Assembly: GCA_016866415.1 (NCBI GenBank)
Contig: VGML01000003.1
Coordinates: 1-31,471 of the forward strand
DNA: 31,471 nt
Direction: 5' to 3'
From: Bacteroidota bacterium
GTDB taxonomy: Bacteria; Bacteroidota; Bacteroidia; Flavobacteriales_D; Crocinitomicaceae
In this document: positions 9,425 to 18,302 of the stretch, one piece after another
Numbering within the stretch: position 1 is the stretch's first letter
Layout of the letters: each line of letters starts with the position of its first letter
Position numbers and translations under genes: made by a program
Notes under the pieces: model-generated
What the model was told of the DNA's origin: nothing
What the model saw: the letters and a program-made list of their open reading frames with translations, nothing else
The model's database searches: none

Positions 9425-10816
9425 ATGACTATGCGATTTTTAATTTTTGTTCTGATTCTAATACTTTTTCAAAGCTGTAAAACAATTGAACCTGTTGCGC
9501 CAACTGAAAGTCTTAAGCCAATTCCAGCAATAGGTGATGTGTATTCGACAATTGGAATTCCCATTGAAATAAGTTTAAAAAGTCAATTGAGTGATGTGGA
9601 AAAGTCCTTGCCGAAAACTTTTGAAGGAAGCCAACAGCAATGCGAAGGTGTTAGTTTCGATTATAAATTTAACCGTGAACCAATAGATTTCGTTTTCAAG
9701 AATTCTTCAATTTACTACGAGGTTGACGGCAAATTTCAGATGAAATTAAACTATTGCCCTTCGTGCGTAGGACTTTTTGGTAAGGAATCGTGCACTGTTC
9801 CTCGCATTTACGCAAGTTGCGGAATGAATGGAGAGCCAATGAGAAAAGTAACAGTTGCCTATAATTCCGAAATATCTTTGGGTTCCGATTACAAGTTTCA
9901 ATCCAAAACAGAACTCAAGAAATTTCAATTGCATGATCCGTGTGAAATTACGGTTTTCAAGTATGACGTAACGGATAATCTAAAAAAAGAAGTTAAAAAG
10001 GAATTACAGAAATTAGAGAAAGATATTGATAAACAAATCGAATCAATCAATGTAAAATCGATGTTGAATGATACTTGGAAAGAATTGAATAAACCAATTG
10101 CTATCGATAAGTATGGTTTTTTATATCTGAATCCAAAATCGATTTCGATGAGTCAGCTAGACTTTGAAAACAAAAAAGTAAAATTGGATTTGAATCTAAA
10201 AATATCTCCCTTTGTTTCAACAAATCCCACTGACATTTCCAAGACTACCTTGCCCAATCTTGAGGATTACCACAAAGAGAAAGGATTAGACATGATTTTG
10301 GATATTCGAACATCTTATGATTCGCTGAGTTCCTATGTAAACAAGGCGTTCAAAGGATATGAATTTGAATTCAAGAATAAGAAAATTGTAGTAACACAAT
10401 TGAGTGTTTTTGGCACATTGGATTCAAAAATGGTTTTAAAAATGACATTCGACGGAGCTAAAAATGGCGTCTTGTATTTAATTGGAACTCCTAAACTTGA
10501 TGCTGAAAATCAACGTATTTTTCTTGAGGATGTTGAATTTGACGTAAAAACGAAGAGTGTGATATTGAAGTCTGCTAAATGGCTTTTCAACGATCGAATC
10601 ATAGAAGAAATCACAAAGAACGCTGTTTTTGAACTAGCCCCAATGATTTTAGACGCCAAGAAAACGATTAACAAGGAACTGAATTCTACAATCACAAAAG
10701 GAGTTAACATGAATGGGAAAATAGATGATATCTCTATTAAAGAACTTTTTCTTGATTCTAGAAATCTCATTGTTCGTACAAATTTAAAAGGCGAATTGAA
10801 ACTAAAAATGGAATAA
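9425..10816 (+). CDS. DUF4403 family lipoprotein
   Basis: 463 residues. The N-terminus is a lipoprotein signal: a hydrophobic run then LFQSC with the lipid-modified Cys at position 18 (16 if ATG 9431 is used). The rest matches DUF4403 in layout: an early ISLKSQLSDVEKSL segment, a Cys-containing region near residues 110-135, a long beta-rich middle, and a repeated second half ending in LIVRTNLKGELKLKM. DUF4403 proteins are envelope proteins of unknown function. It is separated from the following OmpA gene by 16 bases, suggesting joint transcription. Transcription into it must pass the icd terminator or start inside icd. Confidence 0.8.
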   Translation: MTMRFLIFVLILILFQSCKTIEPVAPTESLKPIPAIGDVYSTIGIPIEISLKSQLSDVEKSLPKTFEGSQQQCEGVSFDYKFNREPIDFVFKNSSIYYEVDGKFQMKLNYCPSCVGLFGKESCTVPRIYASCGMNGEPMRKVTVAYNSEISLGSDYKFQSKTELKKFQLHDPCEITVFKYDVTDNLKKEVKKELQKLEKDIDKQIESINVKSMLNDTWKELNKPIAIDKYGFLYLNPKSISMSQLDFENKKVKLDLNLKISPFVSTNPTDISKTTLPNLEDYHKEKGLDMILDIRTSYDSLSSYVNKAFKGYEFEFKNKKIVVTQLSVFGTLDSKMVLKMTFDGAKNGVLYLIGTPKLDAENQRIFLEDVEFDVKTKSVILKSAKWLFNDRIIEEITKNAVFELAPMILDAKKTINKELNSTITKGVNMNGKIDDISIKELFLDSRNLIVRTNLKGELKLKME

Positions 10817-10832
10817 TTCGTTTTCTTCAAAT

Positions 10833-11975
10833 GTGAAACGGGTTGTTTTTATTGCCTTTTTATTACTTGCAATTAATTCCATTGCCCAAAAGACAAGTTA
10901 TTTTTCGTGTTCGGGTCAGGTATTGGTTAGTGTAAATGCCAATTACAAACTAAATTTTCTTGGTTTAAAAGGACAGGATAAAACAAAGCTCAACGGCTAT
11001 TTACCGAATGAATCAGTTTCAAAGAATGCAATTTGGATTTGCTACGAACCTGAAAATGATGGAGATCTTAAAGTTAACTGCAAGACTTTAGTTGACAGTA
11101 TGCATTTTGTGATTTTCAAAACCGATGTTTCAGATGCTTGTCAAGACATTCAGAGTAAAAAAGCGCAGGTGATTTTCGTTAAGGCGAATACAAATTGTTC
11201 TGAATTTGAAAATGCCAAATTGGAATTAAAGGCTGGGTTTAAATACACATTTGTCTTCATTGCCAAAGAAAAAATTAAAGGAAATATTGACATCCAATTA
11301 GATTATTTTGAAAAAGGAGAAAATGGGGGAGAACTTTTAGATACATTAAGTTTGAATTTGGTCTACGCACGAGATAACCCCATTTATTCTATTCATGTAT
11401 TGGATGAAATCACAAAAAAACCTATCAAATCTAGAATAGTTATTTCCAACACGGTCGATTTGGATGGTACTTACACTGCAAGTGATTTATTTCTGAATCA
11501 AAAGAAACAAATTAAAGAATCGATAATTAAAGTGGATGCAGAAGGTTATCTTTCAAAAGATTTACTAAAACACAAAATTGCCATCTCAAAACATACGAGT
11601 GATACCATTTTGTTGACTGCTGTTAAGCGAGGAACTGTTGCCAAATTAGATGAAATATATTTTGCTGCTGGCTTGGCTGTTATTTTGGAAGAGTCAGACC
11701 CAAAATTGAGGCGATTACGCGATTTTATGATTTTAAATCCAACCGTTAACATTGAAATTCAGGGACATGTAAATGATGATAGCAAAAAAGGTTTATTTTC
11801 AAAGCGATTATCAAAACGAAGAGCGAAGCGTATTTTGAATTATTTGGTTGAAAACGGCATTTCTGAATCCCGCATGTCTGCAGTTGGTTTTGGAAATTCC
11901 AAACCAATATACAAAAACCCAAAAAACGACGATGAGAAGGAAGCAAATCGACGGGTTGAAATTCTAATTAAGTAA
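10833..11975 (+). CDS. OmpA family protein with C-terminal peptidoglycan-binding domain
   Basis: 380 residues. The signal peptide is residues 1-19 (FIAFLLLAINSIAQ). A central beta-rich region follows (IYSIHVLDEITKKPI, like the carboxypeptidase-regulatory-type modules of flavobacterial OmpA proteins). Residues about 275-380 are an OmpA C-terminal domain with EIQGHVND, SKRLSKRRAKRILNYL, VGFGNSKPI and EANRRVEI, containing the Asp and Arg that bind diaminopimelate. It should be an outer-membrane or periplasmic protein anchoring to peptidoglycan. The start is GTG at 10833; the ATG two bases earlier is out of frame and stops at once. It ends 3 bases from the convergent phospholipase D-like gene. 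Confidence 0.87.
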   Translation: MKRVVFIAFLLLAINSIAQKTSYFSCSGQVLVSVNANYKLNFLGLKGQDKTKLNGYLPNESVSKNAIWICYEPENDGDLKVNCKTLVDSMHFVIFKTDVSDACQDIQSKKAQVIFVKANTNCSEFENAKLELKAGFKYTFVFIAKEKIKGNIDIQLDYFEKGENGGELLDTLSLNLVYARDNPIYSIHVLDEITKKPIKSRIVISNTVDLDGTYTASDLFLNQKKQIKESIIKVDAEGYLSKDLLKHKIAISKHTSDTILLTAVKRGTVAKLDEIYFAAGLAVILEESDPKLRRLRDFMILNPTVNIEIQGHVNDDSKKGLFSKRLSKRRAKRILNYLVENGISESRMSAVGFGNSKPIYKNPKNDDEKEANRRVEILIK

Positions 11976-11978
11976 ATT

Positions 11979-12419
11979 TTAAACCGTTTCGGCGCCTTCC
12001 CACAATTTTTCGAATTCAACTAAAAATTTTCCCGAGATAGAAATGTCATTCACAACAATGATATTTTCGGCGTTTTGAAGCTCGGCTGTTCTTGTCCAAT
12101 TGTATGAGCCTGTGAGAACGCGTTTTGCGTCAATCACCATAAATTTGTGATGCATGTGATATTCCGACACATCCACTTTAACCTCAATTCCTTCACCTGC
12201 TAATTCCTTAATATCGGAGCCCTCGTCGTACATTTTAAAATTGTCAGAAATTATACGAACAAGAATTCCTCTGTGATGCGCTGAGATAATGGCGTCCTTA
12301 ATTTGATTGTCGCTAATTGTAAAGACACAGATATCAAGTGTTTCCTCAGAATTTGCAATTTCAGACATAATCATTTTTCGGCAATCAGGACCGGGACTAA
12401 AGGCTAATTGGATGTTCAT
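11979..12419 (-). CDS. Single-HKD phospholipase D-like protein
   Basis: 146 residues with one HxKxxxxD motif (His90, Lys92, Asp97) followed by LTGSYNWT and AENIIVV. This is the compact form seen in Nuc-type nucleases and mitochondrial PLD6-like enzymes, which dimerise to form a single active site. The substrate could be nucleic acid or phospholipid; the sequence does not decide. No signal peptide is visible, which points to the cytoplasm. It stands alone on the minus strand, convergent with the OmpA gene and divergent from the metallophosphoesterase. A near-match -7 box (TACCTTCG, minus strand 12448-12441) lies upstream. Confidence 0.85.
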   Translation of the reverse strand: MNIQLAFSPGPDCRKMIMSEIANSEETLDICVFTISDNQIKDAIISAHHRGILVRIISDNFKMYDEGSDIKELAGEGIEVKVDVSEYHMHHKFMVIDAKRVLTGSYNWTRTAELQNAENIIVVNDISISGKFLVEFEKLWEGAETV

Positions 12420-12485
12420 AAGTATAATTTGAAAGAAAAGCGAAGGTATGTAATAAAAATGTAAATTAGGGTCTAAAAATTATAA

Positions 12486-13250
12486 ATGATAACCCAAAAT
12501 CGTATAATAATAATTGGAGACATTCATGGTTGTATCTTGGAGTTCAATGAGCTTTTGGATCAACTAGGAATAACTGATACTGATCACGTTTTTTGCATTG
12601 GTGACCTCATTGACCGAGGACCTGATTCGGTTTCTGTTGTTAAACGATGTGTTGAATTATCCAAGCAATGTCAGTTTAGATTGATTTTAGGAAATCACGA
12701 AGAGAAATTTTTGAGATACCTCAATCACATAGAGAAAAAAACAGGTCTCGAAAATCAGATGAAGGGAACTGAAGAGTTTCCGCTTTTACTTGAGAATCTT
12801 GTTTCAGCTGACATCGAATTAATAAAAAACGCCTATTATTCTTTCTCGCTGAAACAGGAGAACATAACGCTTTTACACGGGGGAATATCAACGAATGTCA
12901 AATTCCCTTTCCCAGAGACATATCGATATGAATTGCATAGTCCAAAAATGTTCAAAGGATTGGATTTGGTTACGAAAGTGAGGTATTTGAATCCTGAGGG
13001 AAAATTTGTTTCACTCAATGAGGAAACCGAAAAAGATTCCTATTGGGCGGATGTATATGACGGTTCTTTCGGACATATTTATTTTGGTCATCAACCTTTT
13101 ATGCAAGAAACCCCAGAAGAATTTGGTCATGCTACTGGTTTGGATACGGGATGTGTGTTCGGTGGTTGGCTGAGTGCAGTTGTGCTGGAAAATGGAGAAT
13201 CCAAATTCATCAGTGTAAAAGCAAAACAACAATATTCAGAAAAACGATAA
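12486..13250 (+). CDS. Metallophosphoesterase (PP1/ApaH-like protein phosphatase family)
   Basis: 254 residues with all three metal-binding blocks of the calcineurin-like PPP family: GDIHG (11-15), GDLIDRG (39-45) and GNHEE (69-73). Later His residues are in LLHGG and FGHQP (the latter followed by GLDTGCVFGG). It is most like the bacterial serine/threonine protein phosphatases and symmetrical Ap4A hydrolases; the exact substrate is not fixed by the sequence. No signal peptide. The next gene follows 11 bases after the stop, so they may share a transcript, although the downstream gene has a different, more AT-rich composition. Confidence 0.88.
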   Translation: MITQNRIIIIGDIHGCILEFNELLDQLGITDTDHVFCIGDLIDRGPDSVSVVKRCVELSKQCQFRLILGNHEEKFLRYLNHIEKKTGLENQMKGTEEFPLLLENLVSADIELIKNAYYSFSLKQENITLLHGGISTNVKFPFPETYRYELHSPKMFKGLDLVTKVRYLNPEGKFVSLNEETEKDSYWADVYDGSFGHIYFGHQPFMQETPEEFGHATGLDTGCVFGGWLSAVVLENGESKFISVKAKQQYSEKR

Positions 13251-13261
13251 TAAATTTTAGT

Positions 13262-14938
13262 ATGAGCTACACAATTTTAACGATTCCGTTTAATTTGAAG
13301 GAGAAGGAAGAAGGTGATTTTTTAAAGAAGGGGTTTGTTATAGATGATTATTTTAAGAAAAATTCAAGTCAATCATTTTTAAAAGTATTAGAGTTTGATA
13401 ATTTTTTCATTCGAACGTCAGTAACCAAAATACTACTTAAAAAAGCCGGGGTTAAGGAAGATAAATTGAAAATCGATTCTCAAATTAATAGATTTTTTAA
13501 GAAAGATCCTTCTTTTATTACCAAAACCAAATATTTTAAAACAACTAATAGCTATTATGATTTCATAGAACCTGAAGAAGTGCAAAATGAGCAGGGAATT
13601 TCTGATCTTGATAATTTAACTGGTATATTAGTGAATGACCTCGAGTTTTATGTATTTAGGGAAAATAATAATCATCAAAAATTCAAAATTGAAAAAATCA
13701 ATCTGATTTTTAACAGACAAAAATCAAATTCTGGTATAGGATTCGGGTTTGTTACGATTCATATTAAGTGGATTGATATTGAAAACTCTTCACAAAAAGA
13801 ATTTGCAGAGTGCATTGCCTCGGCAGCAGAGTTTCTTAGATGGTATAATAATGAAAAAGATAGCAAAACCAAATTCTTTAATGAATCTTGTGAGCCTGTA
13901 AAATGGAATAAAAAATTACAAAAAATACAAAATAAAGTATCCTTTGAATTGACTCCATTTTTAGATAATCAAGCAGAATCAATAGGTAAATACTTGTACT
14001 TTCATGATTTAATAAATCAATTGATAAATGATGTTCAAAATAGCAATGACAAAAAAGAATTATTTGATTTCAACAAAAACGAAAAAATAAAACCTTTTCT
14101 TTTACATTTATATCAGTCCAATAATACTAATGTAAATAACGGTTGTAAAGATATTGAGGATAAAATTTTGACAAATATTTACAATTCATTAAGAATTCCT
14201 GATAAAGATAATCTAGCTCTAAATTTAGAATCAAAAATTGCTTTTACACCAATTTATCCTGATAGATATACTCAATTATATTGTTTAAATGAAGGTGCCT
14301 TAGTAGTAAAGGGAAACATAGAATCAAAAAAAGCGCCTGAATTAATAAATGATTTCTTCCCTGCATTTCTATTCGCCTTAAACCAAAAATACCTTTTTCA
14401 TTACATTCAGGAAAAAATCAATGAACTCCCATTAGATGAAACTAGCGAGACATATAAACCCGAAGCTTTAAAGACATTACAACAAACCATGATTTATGCA
14501 GAATTCTCTCAAATATTTACTTCCTTGAGTAATTACAATGAAATTGATATGTTTTTTGAGAAATTGCGTGTTCAGTTCAAAATAGAGCAGTTAAAAGAAG
14601 AATTTTTGGATAGTATTAATGGTATTTCAAAGATAACTCAGATTGCAGAAAAAGAAAAAGAAGATACACATAGGAAAATACAGAAGGCAATATATGAGGA
14701 AGAACATTTAAGAAAAAATCAAAAAGAAAAACTTCAGGGAGATAGATTGAATTGGATTGTTTTGCTTTTTACAGTTGCTCAAGTTTGGAGTGGAATATAT
14801 GATTCATTACCGTTGGCAAGAGAAAAAGAAGGATATCGTTTTAATCTCATAATCAATGCAATAATTGTTTTGTCTGTGCTAATCGTTGTGATTTGGTATA
14901 ATAATCAATTAAAAAAAATTACAAAACAAAATAATTAA
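13262..14938 (+). CDS. Uncharacterised protein with C-terminal coiled coil and two membrane helices (CorA-like layout)
   Basis: 558 residues from ATG 13262; a longer in-frame opening to 13151 would overlap the phosphatase gene and is rejected. I do not recognise a family. The first ~450 residues are a soluble mixed region. Residues ~450-510 form charged helices (IAEKEKEDTHRKIQKAIYEEE), followed by two hydrophobic segments (LNWIVLLFTVAQVW and LIINAIIVLSVLIVVIWY) separated by a short loop. Large cytoplasmic domain, long helix and terminal hairpin of membrane helices is the layout of CorA-like proteins, but the GMN motif that marks CorA channels is absent. Composition is clearly more AT-rich than the genes to its left. 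The M48-type peptidase gene starts 4 bases after its stop, suggesting a functional pair. Confidence 0.7.
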   Translation: MSYTILTIPFNLKEKEEGDFLKKGFVIDDYFKKNSSQSFLKVLEFDNFFIRTSVTKILLKKAGVKEDKLKIDSQINRFFKKDPSFITKTKYFKTTNSYYDFIEPEEVQNEQGISDLDNLTGILVNDLEFYVFRENNNHQKFKIEKINLIFNRQKSNSGIGFGFVTIHIKWIDIENSSQKEFAECIASAAEFLRWYNNEKDSKTKFFNESCEPVKWNKKLQKIQNKVSFELTPFLDNQAESIGKYLYFHDLINQLINDVQNSNDKKELFDFNKNEKIKPFLLHLYQSNNTNVNNGCKDIEDKILTNIYNSLRIPDKDNLALNLESKIAFTPIYPDRYTQLYCLNEGALVVKGNIESKKAPELINDFFPAFLFALNQKYLFHYIQEKINELPLDETSETYKPEALKTLQQTMIYAEFSQIFTSLSNYNEIDMFFEKLRVQFKIEQLKEEFLDSINGISKITQIAEKEKEDTHRKIQKAIYEEEHLRKNQKEKLQGDRLNWIVLLFTVAQVWSGIYDSLPLAREKEGYRFNLIINAIIVLSVLIVVIWYNNQLKKITKQNN

Positions 14939-14942
14939 CCCT

Positions 14943-15998
14943 ATGACCATACACGATCTCCCAAAACTTTCTAAAAACGACATGGAGGCCTTGTTTCAGC
15001 AATCTAAGAGAAGATCACTTTATTTTCTCATTTTCTCATTTACAATTATTGCTTTTTGTATTTGGCAATATTTCAACACCACCAACAAATCCTTGCAGAC
15101 ATCCTTATTTGTGTTTTTTTGTATTGCTATGGGTATTTGGTTTTTTATCTCGGCAGGACAGGTAATTTTGTTAAGGTTAATGTCAGTCCCACTTGAAAAT
15201 GCGAAGGAACAAGATTTAGGTGACTTCTCGTTAATTGATGTGAGAAAACTGCTAGATAAAGTTTTTGCCAAATCGCTAATCAATGAAAAACCGCAGTTAT
15301 ACATAGTAAATATGGACAAAGCATTTGCAGCTGCAGCCGACATTCATTTACTCAACTTCATTAAACCGTTCAATGCTATTTATATTTCTAAAGGTTGTTT
15401 TCGCAATTTAACGCTTGATGAACTCGAAGCAATGATACTACATGAGATGGCTCATTTTAACAAATACATGTATCATGAAGCAAAAACAATAGGTATCGGT
15501 TTAAATTTGTTTTTATTCTTGCCTTTTGCCTTCACGGTATTAATGCCTGGAACTCTTCTGAAAATTGTATTTGTAGTTGGCGTATTAATTTTTTCATCAA
15601 AACTATTTTCATTAATACGACAAACCAAAGAGTACGAATCTCATGTAAATGAATATTTATGTGATTTTTACGCAGCGGAAAAAACAAGTTTATTGGTAAC
15701 AATAAATATGTTAATAGCAGTGGCTAAAGATAACATTGAAACGGAAGAAGAGAATAAGAAGAAAATACTTGAGAAAATTTTTAAACCAGTCAAACGTACG
15801 CTGGTTGATTGGAAAACATTTGACACGCTTAATGAAAATGGAAGAATAGAACCTGAAGAATTTGATGGATTTATTCATGCGCTTGTTAGCAATGAAAATC
15901 CTCAATTAATTAAAGATACCCTTTTGGATCACAATTCTAATTCTCATCCAAGTTTAACCAACAGAATACTCTTTTTAAATAATAACTTTTCTAAATAA
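14943..15998 (+). CDS. Membrane M48-type metallopeptidase (HtpX-like)
   Basis: 351 residues. The zinc-peptidase motif HEMAH is at residues 167-171, inside LDELEAMILHEMAHF. The downstream helix EYESHVNEYLCDFYAA (from residue 230) supplies the third ligand Glu and the Asp that follows it in M48 enzymes. Two membrane helices lie before the catalytic domain (about 26-43 and 54-80), and a long hydrophobic stretch (about 181-222) lies between the two zinc-binding parts, the HtpX/Ste24 arrangement. Such enzymes cleave misfolded or specific membrane proteins. It lies 4 bases after the CorA-like gene, so the upstream protein may be its substrate or partner (inference). A roughly 265-base gap follows. 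Confidence 0.8.
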   Translation: MTIHDLPKLSKNDMEALFQQSKRRSLYFLIFSFTIIAFCIWQYFNTTNKSLQTSLFVFFCIAMGIWFFISAGQVILLRLMSVPLENAKEQDLGDFSLIDVRKLLDKVFAKSLINEKPQLYIVNMDKAFAAAADIHLLNFIKPFNAIYISKGCFRNLTLDELEAMILHEMAHFNKYMYHEAKTIGIGLNLFLFLPFAFTVLMPGTLLKIVFVVGVLIFSSKLFSLIRQTKEYESHVNEYLCDFYAAEKTSLLVTINMLIAVAKDNIETEEENKKKILEKIFKPVKRTLVDWKTFDTLNENGRIEPEEFDGFIHALVSNENPQLIKDTLLDHNSNSHPSLTNRILFLNNNFSK

Positions 15999-16007
15999 AT
16001 TTAACTT

Positions 16008-16106
16008 ATGAATGCACAAGAACTTTTGCAAATGATTAACAATAGTTGCTTTATGCAACTTGCTCTCCGGAAATTTGGAGTAACCCCTCGAATTCATCTG
16101 GAATAA
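16008..16106 (+). CDS. Possible 32-residue small ORF or gene remnant
   Basis: ATG 16008 opens a 32-residue frame (MNAQELLQM, ending in TPRIHLE) in the 265-base gap between the peptidase gene and the next gene. Immediately downstream another frame could encode a hydrophobic stretch (KKILILPILIMLFIIS) and stops. This pattern fits a decayed gene broken by frameshifts better than a working small gene. The rest of the gap shows only AT-rich sequence and a weak hairpin (CTCC/GGAG around 16063-16080). Confidence 0.25.
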   Translation: MNAQELLQMINNSCFMQLALRKFGVTPRIHLE

Positions 16107-16263
16107 CTGACCAAGAAAATCCTCATCTTGCCAATTCTTATTATGCTTTTTATTATTTCTTCAATTTACAAATAAAGAAGAAATGAAGGATAATATTATT
16201 TCATTATCCATGCAATAGAAACATTATATTCGTAAAATAAAAATCAAAATAACGAAGAAATCT

Positions 16264-16968
16264 GTGCGAAATAAAAACAAATTTCTCATCAGCCCCGACG
16301 ACGACCAACCGGGTAGCAAACAATTCGTGGTTTTTAACGAATCTGAAAATTACCTCTTGGAAGGACAAACTCACGGCAAATTAAGCCATGCAATTAAACA
16401 TTACGAAGAGTTTGACAAGGAAGGTATGAACGAAATATTAAGTAAGGCTTTGGTTTATTTACAATCCATCAATACAATTCACCTTAAAAATATAAAAGGC
16501 GAATTAATTGCTTCAGGGCATCAGGCTGTAAATAAAATCACATTGAATGCGGTGCATAATACCTTTGATTTGATTAATGATAAAATCATGAAAGGCATTA
16601 CGCTAGTTTCTGAAGAAGAAGAGCTGAAAACCCAATATTTAATTCCTTTGGAGGAAAAATACGATGAACTCATAGCTAGCTATTTAACGGATCATTTACC
16701 TGTGCATGACCTAAGCGAGAATGAGCTCAATTCGTTACATGCCTCGGGAAAGCGAATAAATTTTGAGGGAAAATACGATGACGCGTTGTTCAGTTATATC
16801 CTGGATTTCCGTACTTCGGGTTTGTTGGTGCAATCAGCTGATGAAAAAGGAATTTGTACCCTTTTTAGAATTGATAAACAAGGAAATTGTTTGGATGAAA
16901 TAAAAAGTTATTTCTCATCGAATGTAGAGATAAATAACCCAATCCTCAGTACCTTCTTGGCTCTCTAG
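16264..16968 (+). CDS. Uncharacterised 234-residue protein
   Basis: Starts at GTG 16264 (MRNKNKFLISPDDD); no nearby ATG in frame. No signal peptide or membrane helix. The segment LEGQTHGKLSHAIKHYEEF near residues 32-51 has the flavour of the histidine-containing cores of small bacterial ribonuclease toxins, and the C-terminal part (RTSGLLVQSADEKGICTLFRI) is beta-rich; this is pattern resemblance only. Its stop codon overlaps the stop of the convergent small gene (shared CTAG at 16965-16968). A near-match -7 box (TATATTCG, 16225-16232) lies 31 bases upstream. Function unknown; a toxin or a toxin-neutralising role are both possible given the neighbouring small genes. Confidence 0.65.
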   Translation: MRNKNKFLISPDDDQPGSKQFVVFNESENYLLEGQTHGKLSHAIKHYEEFDKEGMNEILSKALVYLQSINTIHLKNIKGELIASGHQAVNKITLNAVHNTFDLINDKIMKGITLVSEEEELKTQYLIPLEEKYDELIASYLTDHLPVHDLSENELNSLHASGKRINFEGKYDDALFSYILDFRTSGLLVQSADEKGICTLFRIDKQGNCLDEIKSYFSSNVEINNPILSTFLAL

Positions 16969-17177
16969 TGGGTAGTATACGTTTGCTGTAAAGAGTACTT
17001 TCGAACTTTTCCGTCGGCCATGGTTACGATAACATTTTCACCAGCCCAATTCGCTGCAACGGGAGTCCCTCCCGATGTGTTTAATGTAAGATAATTAATC
17101 TGAGATTCGTAAAGCCTTACGCTTCCGTTTTCGATCTTGATCACGCCGTAATTTTGGTATTTTTTATCAAAAGCCAT
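16965..17177 (-). CDS. Small beta-rich protein of unknown function
   Basis: 70 residues from ATG 17177 (MAFDKKYQNYGVIK); an in-frame ATG at 17213 would give 82 residues and a 19-base overlap with the upstream gene. The core runs VRLYESQI, then PVAANWAGENVIVTMADGKVRKY and ends YTTH. This resembles short Bacteroidota proteins with an alternating SGxPVxxAxWxGxxVxVxxxDGKVRxY pattern, which are of unknown function. No membrane segment. It is the last gene of a three-gene minus-strand set. Confidence 0.6.
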   Translation of the reverse strand: MAFDKKYQNYGVIKIENGSVRLYESQINYLTLNTSGGTPVAANWAGENVIVTMADGKVRKYSLQQTYTTH

Positions 17178-17194
17178 ACTATAATCATTAAGTT

Positions 17195-17620
17195 TTAACA
17201 CCACCCCTTCCAATCTGGGTGCTCATCGGTTGGATTTTCCGATCCATATTCGATTTCATCACCATAGCCATTAACTCGAATGTATTTTTCATCCAAAAGA
17301 TCGACGAACCCGATATATGTTTCTCTCATTCCTTCCTCCTCGTCATCGAGTTCATCCAGATTGTATCCACTAGCAAAAAAGTCATCCTCCCAAATCGTTA
17401 CTAGGTCATTGTCAGGGTGAAAATGAGCAACATAAAAATCATCTGGGTAGGAACACATGTTGTAATCCTCCAGTGTCACATATCGAATTTCTGAGAATTC
17501 AATGCTTTCGTTTTCCAAAGACTCATTCAAAAAGCTAGCGAATTTTGTTTCACTTAAAAGGGGAACATATTTCTTGATAACAGAAATGGTGTTCTTTATA
17601 AATTCTTCTTGGTTCATCAT
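17195..17620 (-). CDS. Highly acidic 141-residue protein of unknown function
   Basis: Starts MMNQEEFI (ATG 17620, with 17617 as alternative). I count about 35 Asp/Glu against about 9 Lys/Arg, with the run LDELDDEEEG near residue 90. There is no signal peptide or membrane segment. Acidic, small, soluble proteins in accessory clusters are often immunity or antitoxin proteins, but no known fold is recognisable. It lies 12 bases after the preceding minus-strand gene and is probably co-transcribed with it. Confidence 0.65.
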   Translation of the reverse strand: MMNQEEFIKNTISVIKKYVPLLSETKFASFLNESLENESIEFSEIRYVTLEDYNMCSYPDDFYVAHFHPDNDLVTIWEDDFFASGYNLDELDDEEEGMRETYIGFVDLLDEKYIRVNGYGDEIEYGSENPTDEHPDWKGWC

Positions 17621-17632
17621 CTAAAAATTAAA

Positions 17633-18244
17633 TTATGGATTAAGAGTTTGTAAACTTTTGAAAAAGGAAGTCATTTCTAATTTGCTACACATAAAGCCAT
17701 CTCCTCCTTCTTCACTGTCGCCATATTCATAGCTAAATTTTTTAAGCTGACCGTTTTTAAGTTTAAAATCTGCCCAAAATAATGCTGAATCACCTAATCC
17801 AAAATCGATGGTGCTTTTAGGGAGTTTTTTACTCAAGAAAAAGGAAAAAATCAAAAGGTCTAGAACAATTAATGGACTGTGAATGTATACCTCGTCTTCA
17901 AAAATATATTCATTAAGCTCGTAATTACTTGAATATTCATTACCATTAATTGCAGAACCAGTAGTCAATTCAAAAATACCGCCTGTTGTGAAACTCAAAT
18001 AATACTTAACATCCTTAAAAAATAGTGGTTCCTTTTGATCTAAATTTACTTGAACCTTTGAACTTTTTAAATTGTTAAGAACTTCCTGATATGCAGATAG
18101 TAGATTATTTATTTTATCTAAATCCTTACCAATTGCTTTAACAGCCGTAAACTCATATTTCCCTGAAATAAATCCCCGATTTGCTTGATACATGTCGATT
18201 CCGTCGACCTTGTAGCTCAATGCAGCTGAACAATCATATCCCAT
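17633..18244 (-). CDS. Uncharacterised 203-residue protein
   Basis: First gene of the three-gene minus-strand set, starting MGYDCSAAL at 18244. The N-terminal MGYDCSA…Y opening is seen in several small uncharacterised bacterial proteins. The middle has one hydrophobic stretch (IHSPLIVLDLLIFSFFL, about residues 119-136) that could be a buried helix rather than a membrane span, and the C-terminus is charged. No function assigned. It is divergent from the transglutaminase operon, with 58 very AT-rich bases between the two starts. Confidence 0.65.
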   Translation of the reverse strand: MGYDCSAALSYKVDGIDMYQANRGFISGKYEFTAVKAIGKDLDKINNLLSAYQEVLNNLKSSKVQVNLDQKEPLFFKDVKYYLSFTTGGIFELTTGSAINGNEYSSNYELNEYIFEDEVYIHSPLIVLDLLIFSFFLSKKLPKSTIDFGLGDSALFWADFKLKNGQLKKFSYEYGDSEEGGDGFMCSKLEMTSFFKSLQTLNP

Positions 18245-18302
18245 AATTACAATTTCTTTAAAATTATATAAATATTACTAAATTTATTGAAATTATTGAA
18301 AG

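Noticed and set aside
13151..13261. In-frame extension of the 558-residue protein back to 13151
   Set aside because: It overlaps the end of the metallophosphoesterase gene by about 100 bases; the ATG at 13262, 11 bases after that gene's stop, is far more plausible.
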